From contig JADGGV010000299.1 of the NCBI GenBank assembly GCA_019689775.1, positions 1 through 5,499 of the forward strand: a stretch of DNA of 5,499 nt, written 5' to 3'. The position numbers and the translations under genes are program-made. This DNA comes from Gemmatimonadota bacterium (GTDB taxonomy: Bacteria > Gemmatimonadota > Gemmatimonadetes > Longimicrobiales > RSA9). This document shows, piece by piece, positions 1-5,458 of this stretch. Each line of letters begins with the position of its first letter. The first letter of the stretch is position 1. The notes beneath the pieces were generated by a model that made no database searches, was not told the DNA's origin, and saw nothing but the letters and a program-made list of their open reading frames with translations.

Positions 1-106
1 CGCCCCCCCCCCCGGCCCCCGCCCCGGCGGGGGGCGGGGGGCGCCCCCCCGCCCGGGCGGCGGCGCATCTCGCCGGCGGCGTGGCAGCGCGCTCGCTGAG
101 CCGTCC
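1..106. other. G/C-only low-complexity tract and ATPase downstream flank
   Basis: Positions 1-66 contain no A or T at all, which is extreme even for this window. The tract holds an 11-C run (3-13) and several 4-7 base C or G runs. Downstream of the ATPase stop, the only ATG, GTG or TTG on the minus strand is the ATG at 68-66. It would open a frame reading MRRRPGGGAPPAPRRGGG and onward, running off the window with no stop. That peptide is pure Gly/Pro/Arg, has no well-spaced Shine-Dalgarno sequence (GGCGAG abuts the ATG), and would be open in any G/C-only DNA, so I do not call it a gene. It could still be the low-complexity start of a downstream gene, an intergenic spacer with a terminator, or a badly resolved contig end. 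Confidence 0.5.
32..54. repeat. G/C-only near-perfect palindrome, possible terminator stem
   Basis: Bases 36-49 read GGGGGGCGCCCCCC, a perfect 14-bp palindrome. Allowing one extra C at 50, pairing continues between 32-35 and 51-54. On the minus strand it lies about 52 nt beyond the ATPase stop codon. It could act as a stem that stops transcription at the end of the operon, but no T-tract follows in the transcript direction, so it is not a classical intrinsic terminator. Confidence 0.35.
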
Positions 107-1567
107 TCAGGCGTCGAATCCGGGCTTGAACCCCCCGCCGCCCGCGGCGCGGCGGGGGGCGCGGGAGAACCGCCCGGTGCTCGAGCGGCTGACGCGCTTC
201 TCGGCGACGAGCGCCTCGAGCACCAGCTCGGCGGCGGCGGCGGAGTGGCCGGGGGAGTCCTCGACCCAGAGGCCGACCTCCTTGACGGCGGCGAGGAGGC
301 CGGGGACGGTCCGAAAGCCCTCGAGGAGGGCGGAGGCGGCGGAGTCGTCGTCGAGCTGGAGGACGCCGCCGCGGTCGAAGTACTCGACGACCTCTTCGAG
401 CTGCTCCTCGGCGGCCTCGCCGCCCCAGGCGCGGAACGTGTCGCCGGCGGCGCGGGAGACGAGCTCGCGGGCGATCTTCTCGCTGCCGACGAGCTCCCCC
501 TCATACTCGAGCTCGAGCTTGCCGGTGATCGCCGGGAGCGCAGCGTAGATGTCGCTGATGCGAGGGATCACGGAGTCCTCGCCGGTGAGGACGGCGCGGC
601 GCTCGGCGTTGGAGACGGCGTTCTCGGTGACGGAGATCGGCATGCGCTGGCTGACGCCGCTGCGCTGGTCGATCCGCTTGTCCTCGCGGGCGAGGAAGGC
701 GATGCGCTCGATGACCTCGGCGATGAAGTCTGGGATGTCGACCGGGAGCGCGCCGCGCTCGGTCCACGCCTCCTGCTGGGTGATGGCGATGCCGGCCTCG
801 ACGGACTCCGGGTAGTGGGTGGCGATCTCGGCGCCGATGCGGTCCTTGAGCGGCGTGATGATCTTGCCGCGGGCCGTGTAGTCCTCGGGGTTCGCGGTGA
901 AGACGAGCAGCACGTCGAGCGGCAGGCGGACGGGGTAGCCTTTGATCTGGATGTCGCCCTCCTGCATGATGTTGAAGAGCCCGACCTGGATCTTGCCCGC
1001 CAGGTCGGGCAGTTCGTTGATGGCGAAGATGCCGCGGTTGGCGCGGGGGAGCAGGCCGAAGTTGATGGTCAGCTCGTCGGAGAGGACGTGGCCGCCGCGG
1101 GCGGCGCGGATCGGATCGACATCGCCGATGATGTCGGCGACGGTGACGTCGGGCGTGGCGAGCTTCTCGACGTAGCGCTGCTCGCGGGGGATCCACGCGA
1201 TGGGGGCGTCATCGCCCTCCGACTCGACGAGGGTGCGGCCGTACTTGGAGAGCGGCGCGAACGGGTCGTCGTTGACCTCGCTGCCGGCGAGGATCGGGAT
1301 CTCGTCGTCGAGGAGGGAAACGAGCTGGCGGATGATGCGGCTCTTCGCCTGGCCCCGCAGGCCGAGCAGGATGAAGTTCTGGCGCGAGAGCAGCGCGTTC
1401 ACCACCTGCGGCACGACGGTGTCGTCGTAGCCGACGATGCCGGGGAAGAGCGTCTCGCCCGCGCGGAGCTTGCGCAGCAGGTTCTGACGGATCTCGTCCT
1501 TGACGGAGCGGGGGCAGTAGCCGCTCTTCCGGAGCTCGCCGAGTGTGGCCGGTTTCGCGTTCGCCAT
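107..1567 (-). CDS. AAA+ ATPase, ChlI/MoxR-like (magnesium-chelatase-I type)
   Basis: This 486-residue ATPase belongs to the AAA+ helix-2-insert group that includes magnesium chelatase subunit I and MoxR proteins. Visible motifs are Walker A GLRGQAKSR (69-77), Walker B-like GIFAINELPDL (179-189), sensor 1 FTANPED (223-229, Asn226), a likely arginine finger in KDRIG (Arg243) and candidate sensor 2 residues near SQRMP (Arg308). The N-terminal segment (GYCPRSVKDEIRQNLLRKL, 17-35) is typical of a widespread subfamily often auto-named magnesium chelatase or sigma-54-interacting regulator. The C-terminal part (about 350-460) is helical, followed by a Gly/Arg-rich tail. The start ATG follows GAAGGGA with 6-nt spacing. 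It lies 27 nt after the Nudix gene and is probably co-transcribed with it. Family members usually pair with a VWA-domain protein in chaperone or cofactor-insertion work, and no chlorophyll gene is present here. Walker B carries Asn184 where Asp is usual. The ATPase class is sure; the substrate is unknown. Confidence 0.93.
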   Translation of the reverse strand: MANAKPATLGELRKSGYCPRSVKDEIRQNLLRKLRAGETLFPGIVGYDDTVVPQVVNALLSRQNFILLGLRGQAKSRIIRQLVSLLDDEIPILAGSEVNDDPFAPLSKYGRTLVESEGDDAPIAWIPREQRYVEKLATPDVTVADIIGDVDPIRAARGGHVLSDELTINFGLLPRANRGIFAINELPDLAGKIQVGLFNIMQEGDIQIKGYPVRLPLDVLLVFTANPEDYTARGKIITPLKDRIGAEIATHYPESVEAGIAITQQEAWTERGALPVDIPDFIAEVIERIAFLAREDKRIDQRSGVSQRMPISVTENAVSNAERRAVLTGEDSVIPRISDIYAALPAITGKLELEYEGELVGSEKIARELVSRAAGDTFRAWGGEAAEEQLEEVVEYFDRGGVLQLDDDSAASALLEGFRTVPGLLAAVKEVGLWVEDSPGHSAAAAELVLEALVAEKRVSRSSTGRFSRAPRRAAGGGGFKPGFDA

Positions 1568-1594
1568 GCCGGATCCCTTCGCGTTCTGGTGCCT

Positions 1595-2428
1595 TCAGTC
1601 GTCGACGACGATGCCGATCCCGCCGGCGGTCCGCACGAGGCGGGGGAGCACGGTGGTCACCGGGCGGCCGCGGAACGCGGCGAGCGTGCGGCTGACCGAG
1701 CCGTGCCCGGCGAGGGACTCGAGCATCTTCACCGTGGGGAACACCATCGGGAGGCGGCCGTCGCGGAATCGGCGGAGCGCCTCCTCGGGGGTCAACCAGA
1801 GGGCGTCGGTCATCTCCCTCGGATCGAGCCGTTCCTCCCGATCGGGCGGCATCGCCGCCAGGAAGAAGCGCGTATCGTAGCGCCGGGGTTCCGCGAGCGG
1901 CGTGATCCAATGCGCGCAGTACACGATCTCGTGCAGGTCCACGGCGAGCGCCTCGGCCTCGAGCAGCTCGAGGAGGGTGGCGTCGTCGTCCAGGAGGCGC
2001 TCGCGCCAGCGCGCGAGGCGCGGCTCGCCGGCGGCGTCGGGCGCCGGGCGGCCGGCCGCGTCGCGGGCCAGGAGCACGCCCGTCTCCTCGAAGACCTCAC
2101 GCACGGCGGCGAACCAGTAGGGCGCGGCCGGCTCGGGCGCGTCGGCGAGGCCGCGCGCGCGGCCGAGCAGCCGCGGGTCGGCGTCGGCGGCGTCGACGCG
2201 GCCGCCCGGGAAGACGTAGGCGCCGGGGACGAAGCCGCTGGAGCGGTGCCGCTGGAGGAGCAGCGCCTCGGGGCCGGCGTCGCCGTCGCGCAGCAGGACG
2301 ACGGTCGCCGCGGGGCGCGGCACGGCCGGCGGGTCGGGCGGGTTCTCGAGCGTGCGCGCGAACCCGGGCGGCAGGCGGTCCTCGGGGATCACCTGCGTGG
2401 TCACGATCGGGGGCATCTCTGGGTCCAT
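1595..2428 (-). CDS. Nudix hydrolase, NUDT19-like (probable CoA/nucleotide diphosphatase)
   Basis: This 277-residue protein should hydrolyse a nucleoside diphosphate linked to another group, using Mg2+ in the cytoplasm. The Nudix box is split: FPGGRVDAAD (73-82) carries its first half and REVFEETGVL (110-119) its catalytic half, with the metal-binding REVFEE glutamates present. The Gly76-to-Arg110 distance is 34 residues against 14 in a standard box, so about 20 residues are inserted. An inserted box, followed by HWITP (173-177) and RRYDTRFFLA (182-191), is the pattern of the NUDT19 family, whose mammalian member cleaves CoA and acyl-CoA. CoA as substrate here is inference. I chose the ATG at 2428 because GAGG precedes it by 6 nt. 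A GTG at 2512 in the same frame would add 28 residues encoded entirely by or next to the palindrome at 2439-2514. The gene is 76 nt downstream of the protease and 27 nt upstream of the ATPase. Confidence 0.9.
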   Translation of the reverse strand: MDPEMPPIVTTQVIPEDRLPPGFARTLENPPDPPAVPRPAATVVLLRDGDAGPEALLLQRHRSSGFVPGAYVFPGGRVDAADADPRLLGRARGLADAPEPAAPYWFAAVREVFEETGVLLARDAAGRPAPDAAGEPRLARWRERLLDDDATLLELLEAEALAVDLHEIVYCAHWITPLAEPRRYDTRFFLAAMPPDREERLDPREMTDALWLTPEEALRRFRDGRLPMVFPTVKMLESLAGHGSVSRTLAAFRGRPVTTVLPRLVRTAGGIGIVVDD

Positions 2429-2438
2429 CGGCTTCCTC
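2429..2438 (-). promoter_or_regulatory. Ribosome binding site deciding the Nudix start
   Basis: On the minus strand GAGGAAGCCG precedes the ATG at 2428, with GAGG at 2438-2435 and a 6-nt spacer. The outer end of the large palindrome (2439) directly abuts this site, so folding of the palindrome could affect ribosome access. The downstream ATG at 2416 has no comparable site. Confidence 0.6.
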
Positions 2439-2514
2439 GAGTGGGGGAGTGGAAGAGCGGGGACGCGGGGGATCGCACGGTCGCCCGCTCCCCCGCTCTC
2501 CCACTCACCCACTC
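2439..2514. repeat. 76-bp imperfect palindrome built from 8-bp GAGYGGGN units
   Basis: The left arm (2439-2475) and the reverse complement of the right arm (2514-2478) match at 31 of 37 positions, with only two bases between them. Each arm splits into four 8-bp units. The right arm, read on the minus strand, is GAGTGGGT, GAGTGGGA, GAGCGGGG, GAGCGGGC, then GACCG. The left arm is GAGTGGGG, GAGTGGAA, GAGCGGGG, ACGCGGGG, then GATCG. The element fills the gap between the protease and Nudix genes: it supplies the protease stop codon (TGA at 2507-2505) and ends at the Nudix Shine-Dalgarno sequence. In RNA it would form a very stable hairpin, which could protect mRNA ends, attenuate transcription or limit Nudix translation. 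No T-tract follows, so it is not a classical terminator. It resembles a dispersed extragenic palindrome, but copy number cannot be judged from one example. Confidence 0.85.
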
Positions 2515-3635
2515 TGTCGTTTGAACTCGCGCTCGCGTCGCAGCCATCCGGCGACGTCGCTCGGTGTCACGATCCCCTCGACGACGCCGTCGCGCGCGAC
2601 GAGGACGCGACGCGTGGGCGACGCCTGCATGCGCTCGAGGACCGTCACCATGCTGTCCTCGGGGCGGACGAGGAGCCCGTCGGCCGGCGCCATGATGTCG
2701 GCGACGGTGCGCCGGTCCCACTCGTCCTCGGGAACCTCGCGCACCTGGTGGAGCGTGACGATGCCGACGGCGTGGCCGGCGGCGTCGGTGACCGGGTAGC
2801 CCTGGAAGCGCCGGCGCAGGAACCGGGTCGCGACGAGGTCGCGGAGCGAGAGGTCCCCGGGCACCGTCTCCGGCGCGCGCGTCATCAAGTCGCGCGCGGG
2901 CACGTCCTCGAGCACCGCCTGGAGCCGGAACTGGCGGTAGCTCGTCATGGCGGCGTTCCGGAGGAACCAACCGATGAAGACCATCCACATCCCGCCGGTC
3001 AGGTTGCCCGCGAAGACCTGGAAGATGCCGAAGGCGACGATGGCGTACCCGATCCAGATCCCGCCGTTCGTCGCCCAGCGCGTGGCCCGCTCGAGGCTGC
3101 CGGTCAGCTTCCAGAGGGCGGAGCGGAACAGCCGGCCGCCGTCGAGCGGGAAGCCGGGAAGCAGGTTGAAGACGGCGAGCGCGATGTTGATCTCGGCGAG
3201 GTAGGCGGCGACGCCGGTCCACGCGACGCTGACCTGCGCCTGCGCGCCGGCCCAGGCGAGGAGCGCGAAGAGGCCGCCGAGCGCGACGCTGGTGAGCGGG
3301 CCGACGCCGGCGATGACGAACTCGTCGCCGGGCGACTCGGCCTCCATGCGGGTGCGGGCCATGCCGCCGAAAATGAAGAGCGTGATCCCCTCGACGGGGA
3401 TCCCCTTCCCGCGGGCGACGAGCGAGTGCGACAGCTCATGGCCGAGGAGCGACATGAAGAAGAGGACGGTCCCGGCCGCGCCCATGGCGAGGTAAATGCC
3501 GCGGGCGAGCCCCGGGTAGGCGACCGGGAAGACACCCTGCGACAGCGTCCACAGGATGAGCAGGACGATGACGAACCAGGAGTAGTCGATCCGGATCTCG
3601 AAGCCGAGGATCGATCCCAATCGGAAGCTACCCAT
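2505..3635 (-). CDS. Site-2 protease family intramembrane metalloprotease with CBS pair
   Basis: This 376-residue membrane protease (peptidase family M50) is expected to cut substrate proteins within or next to the membrane. The zinc motif HELSH (66-70) gives ligands His66 and His70 and catalytic Glu67. The third ligand is Asp165 in NLLPGFPLDGGR (157-168). Hydrophobic segments lie at about 18-35, 45-65, 106-130, 140-160 and 192-224. The C-terminal half carries two CBS domains (about 247-298 and 311-364), a pair that in this subfamily is thought to sense adenine nucleotides. The PDZ domain of RseP-type proteases is absent, and the layout matches the Rv2625c/Sll0528-type group. The ATG follows GGAAGG at 4-nt spacing. 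A likely promoter lies about 37 nt upstream of the ATG, making this the first gene of a probable protease-Nudix-ATPase unit. Its last two codons and stop lie in the palindrome. The substrate is unknown. Confidence 0.95.
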   Translation of the reverse strand: MGSFRLGSILGFEIRIDYSWFVIVLLILWTLSQGVFPVAYPGLARGIYLAMGAAGTVLFFMSLLGHELSHSLVARGKGIPVEGITLFIFGGMARTRMEAESPGDEFVIAGVGPLTSVALGGLFALLAWAGAQAQVSVAWTGVAAYLAEINIALAVFNLLPGFPLDGGRLFRSALWKLTGSLERATRWATNGGIWIGYAIVAFGIFQVFAGNLTGGMWMVFIGWFLRNAAMTSYRQFRLQAVLEDVPARDLMTRAPETVPGDLSLRDLVATRFLRRRFQGYPVTDAAGHAVGIVTLHQVREVPEDEWDRRTVADIMAPADGLLVRPEDSMVTVLERMQASPTRRVLVARDGVVEGIVTPSDVAGWLRREREFKRQSG

Positions 3636-3671
3636 AGACCCTTCCCGGCTCGAGGCGCGGCTGGAGCGGCC

Positions 3672-3700
3672 AAGCTAGGCGGCGGCGTGGAGCGCCGCAA
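3672..3700 (-). promoter_or_regulatory. Putative sigma-70-type promoter of the protease operon
   Basis: On the minus strand TTGCGG (3700-3695), a 17-nt spacer and TAGCTT (3677-3672) resemble -35 and -10 boxes. The -10 box ends 36 nt before the protease ATG. Nearly the same arrangement sits upstream of the neighbouring gene (5455-5426), and both share CTTGC at the -35 box and GCCTAGCTT at the -10 box. A 6-bp perfect hairpin (3682-3687 with 3693-3698, 5-nt loop) occupies most of the spacer and reaches into the -35 box. It could be an operator half-site pair or chance. The rest of the 80-nt gap shows nothing beyond the ribosome site. Confidence 0.5.
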
Positions 3701-3715
3701 GTCGCGTCGACAGGC

Positions 3716-5392
3716 CTACTTCGGCGCGAGGATGTCCACGCGCAGGATGGCGCCCGGTTCGACGTGCAGCACGGCGGAGCCGCCGACGACGCGACGCCCA
3801 TCGGGGCGCGTGCGGAACGCCTGGACCGTGAGCCTCCGGTCGGGCGGAACGTTGCACACCGTGTACCGCCCGGCGGCGTCCACCTCGGCCTCGAGGCGCG
3901 TGCCGCGGGCGACGAGGTAGCGGGCGTGCACCTCGAAGTCGTCGAAGCGGCCGGCGACGAAGAAGGGCGCCAGGAGCGGATCGGCCTGCTCGAGCCGGCC
4001 GAAGACGATGGCCCGCTCCGGCTCCTGCCCCGGGCAGGCGGCCTCGCGTAGCGAGGCGAGGCCCGGGATGGCGAGCGCGGCGCGGACCTCGCCGGCGGTG
4101 TCGACGGAGACGGTCGCCGGAGCGGCGTAGACGGGAACGGAGTCGGCGCGCGGGTGCGAGAACGCGAGCGTGTAGGTGCCGGGCGGGATGCTGTCGAGGC
4201 GGAAGCGGCCGTTGGCGTCGCTCGTGGTGGCGTAGCCGGTGCCGGAGAGGAAGACGGAGGCGCCGGCGAGCGGCGCGCCGCGGGTGCTGTCGAAGACGAC
4301 GCCGGCGATGGCGCCGCGCGGCCGGCGCTCGACCTCGTCGTCGACGCGGACGATCTCGCCGCCGGTCTCCTCGAGCGACTCGACCCGATAGCCGTGGCGC
4401 ATGCCGAGCGGCGTGATGGAGATGGAGGTGCCGAGGGTGGGGGCGCGCACCCACCAGCGCTTGACGAGCCAGGCGCCGGACTCGAGGCGCTGGAACTCGA
4501 CGCGGCCGCCGGCACCCTCGAGCGGGAGGTCGGGGTCGAGGCCGGTGTAGCCGAACTCGATGGCGCGCAGCTCGGCCGAGCGTCGGTCCAGCCAGATGAC
4601 GCCGGCGATGTCCGGCTTGCCGCCGATGGAGACGGGGCGGAAGCCCACGCCGATCAGCTCGCGGTGCTCGCGCCCGCCGTCGCGCAGCTCGAGGCAGTGG
4701 GTGTCGAGGAACTCGTCGGAAAGGAGGATGTCGGCGTCGGGGCCGTAGTAGGTCCAGACGCGGCCATCGGACGTGACGTAGCCATCCCTGGCGAGCTCCT
4801 CGGCGGAGATGGCGGCGAACGGGCGGACTCCGGTGCCCTCGCTCGTGTCGCGCGTCTCGCGGCGCACGGCGAGCGAGCGCGGATCGAGGCGCCGCGTCGT
4901 GCGGATCATCGTGTAGCGGAACGGCCGCTGGCGGCTCCAGGCGTGGATGCGGAGCGCCTTGCGGGCCTCCTCCCAGACGCGGGCGGTGCGCTCGCCTGCG
5001 CCGGGGCGCAGGATGCACCGCGGTTTCCCGGAGACCTGGATCGGCGCGAGGTCGATGGCGGCGACGGGCGCGACGAGCGTGAGCGCGCGCGACTCGGCGG
5101 CCGCAAGCTTGAGGCGCTCACTGGTCACGCTCTCTCGGCCGATGCGCTCGGCGCGCACGCGGTAGGCGCCGGGCGCGGGCGCGTGCAGGACGAAGCGGCC
5201 GGTGGAGTCGCTGAGCGCGGCGGCGCGGGTGCGGCCGTCGTCGTCCAGGAGCTGGAGGAACGCCCCGACGACGCCCACGCCGTCCTGCGCCTCGACGACG
5301 CGGCCGACGAGCGTCTGGCCGGTGGCGGCCACCGGGCGACCGAAGATGGCGAGAAGGAGGAGGCCGACGACGGCGGTGGCGCGAGGCGGCAT
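3716..5392 (-). CDS. Secreted carboxypeptidase-regulatory-like domain protein
   Basis: This 558-residue exported protein has no recognisable catalytic site. It starts with a signal peptide (MPPR, then hydrophobic AVVGLLLLAIF at 7-17, cleavage probably near 23-25). A CarboxypepD_reg-like beta-sandwich follows at about 27-105 (LVGRVVEAQDGVGVVGAFL, DSTGRFVLHAPAPGAYRVR). A second copy spans about 358-440, with the characteristic GAPLAGASVFLSG and DANGRFRLDSIPPGTYTL. A third beta-rich module (about 458-557) has a similar AGRYTVCNVPPDRRLTV turn. Between the first two is a region (125-350) with CILRPG, WEEARKAL, DIAGVIWLDRRSAELRAIEF and GGRVEFQRLESGAWLVKRWW. This resembles a lineage-expanded family that I associate with Gemmatimonadota. 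The four cysteines (126, 233, 453, 513) could pair as disulfides in the periplasm. The ATG at 5392 is the only start that yields the signal peptide; an in-frame stop lies upstream at 5431-5429. The Shine-Dalgarno sequence is weak (GGA). A surface or periplasmic binding role is inference. Confidence 0.85.
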   Translation of the reverse strand: MPPRATAVVGLLLLAIFGRPVAATGQTLVGRVVEAQDGVGVVGAFLQLLDDDGRTRAAALSDSTGRFVLHAPAPGAYRVRAERIGRESVTSERLKLAAAESRALTLVAPVAAIDLAPIQVSGKPRCILRPGAGERTARVWEEARKALRIHAWSRQRPFRYTMIRTTRRLDPRSLAVRRETRDTSEGTGVRPFAAISAEELARDGYVTSDGRVWTYYGPDADILLSDEFLDTHCLELRDGGREHRELIGVGFRPVSIGGKPDIAGVIWLDRRSAELRAIEFGYTGLDPDLPLEGAGGRVEFQRLESGAWLVKRWWVRAPTLGTSISITPLGMRHGYRVESLEETGGEIVRVDDEVERRPRGAIAGVVFDSTRGAPLAGASVFLSGTGYATTSDANGRFRLDSIPPGTYTLAFSHPRADSVPVYAAPATVSVDTAGEVRAALAIPGLASLREAACPGQEPERAIVFGRLEQADPLLAPFFVAGRFDDFEVHARYLVARGTRLEAEVDAAGRYTVCNVPPDRRLTVQAFRTRPDGRRVVGGSAVLHVEPGAILRVDILAPK

Positions 5393-5397
5393 CGAAT

Positions 5398-5452
5398 CCG
5401 TCCGGCTCGGTGAGGCGACGCGCGAAAGCTAGGCGCCCGCCGAGCCGGACGG
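5398..5452. repeat. Perfect 13-bp inverted repeat around the promoter -10 box
   Basis: CCGTCCGGCTCGG (5398-5410) and CCGAGCCGGACGG (5440-5452) are exact reverse complements separated by 29 nt. The distal arm overlaps the -35 box and spacer of the predicted promoter. The proximal arm ends 5 nt before the ATG of the secreted-protein gene and covers its weak GGA ribosome site. Centre-to-centre distance is 42 bp, about four helical turns. It could be a paired operator, or a hairpin that forms only in read-through RNA from the upstream gene. Confidence 0.8.
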
Positions 5453-5455
5453 CAA
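5426..5455 (-). promoter_or_regulatory. Putative sigma-70-type promoter of the secreted-protein gene
   Basis: On the minus strand TTGCCG (5455-5450), an 18-nt spacer and TAGCTT (5431-5426) lie just after the stop codon of the upstream gene, with the -10 box ending 33 nt before the ATG. The arrangement and the flanking bases (CTTGC, GCCTAGCTT) match those of the promoter at 3700-3672. The start point would be near 5419, so this transcript would carry only one arm of the 13-bp inverted repeat. Confidence 0.5.
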
Positions 5456-5458
5456 GCG

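Noticed and set aside
979..1010. Perfect 10-bp inverted repeat with 12-nt loop inside the ATPase gene
   Set aside because: It encodes the conserved PDL...QVG stretch after Walker B, so protein constraint plus high GC explains it better than a regulatory hairpin.
107..1567. Dedicated magnesium chelatase of chlorophyll biosynthesis
   Set aside because: The Walker B sequence differs from ChlI/BchI, the protein is longer than BchI, and no other bacteriochlorophyll gene is in the window.
2429..2512. GTG-initiated 28-residue N-terminal extension of the Nudix hydrolase
   Set aside because: The extension is encoded by or next to the palindrome and overlaps the protease stop. The ATG at 2428 has a proper GAGG site and gives a normal N-terminus.
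245..2524. 759-codon open frame on the plus strand
   Set aside because: It runs antisense to the Nudix and ATPase genes, has a monotonous Gly/Asp/Glu/Val/Arg composition with no motif, and is explained by GC-rich third positions that remove stop codons from the opposite strand.
2352..3920. 522-codon open frame on the plus strand
   Set aside because: It is antisense to the site-2 protease, which has clear HELSH, LDGGR and CBS motifs. The plus frame shows none and has shadow-like composition.
3675..5018. 447-codon minus-strand frame overlapping the secreted-protein gene
   Set aside because: It is out of frame with the real gene, translates to an Arg/Pro/His-rich peptide, and has no domain features.
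4154..5413. 419-codon open frame on the plus strand
   Set aside because: It is antisense to the secreted protein with a convincing signal peptide and modules. Its Ala/Gly/Asp/Arg-rich translation has no recognisable domain.
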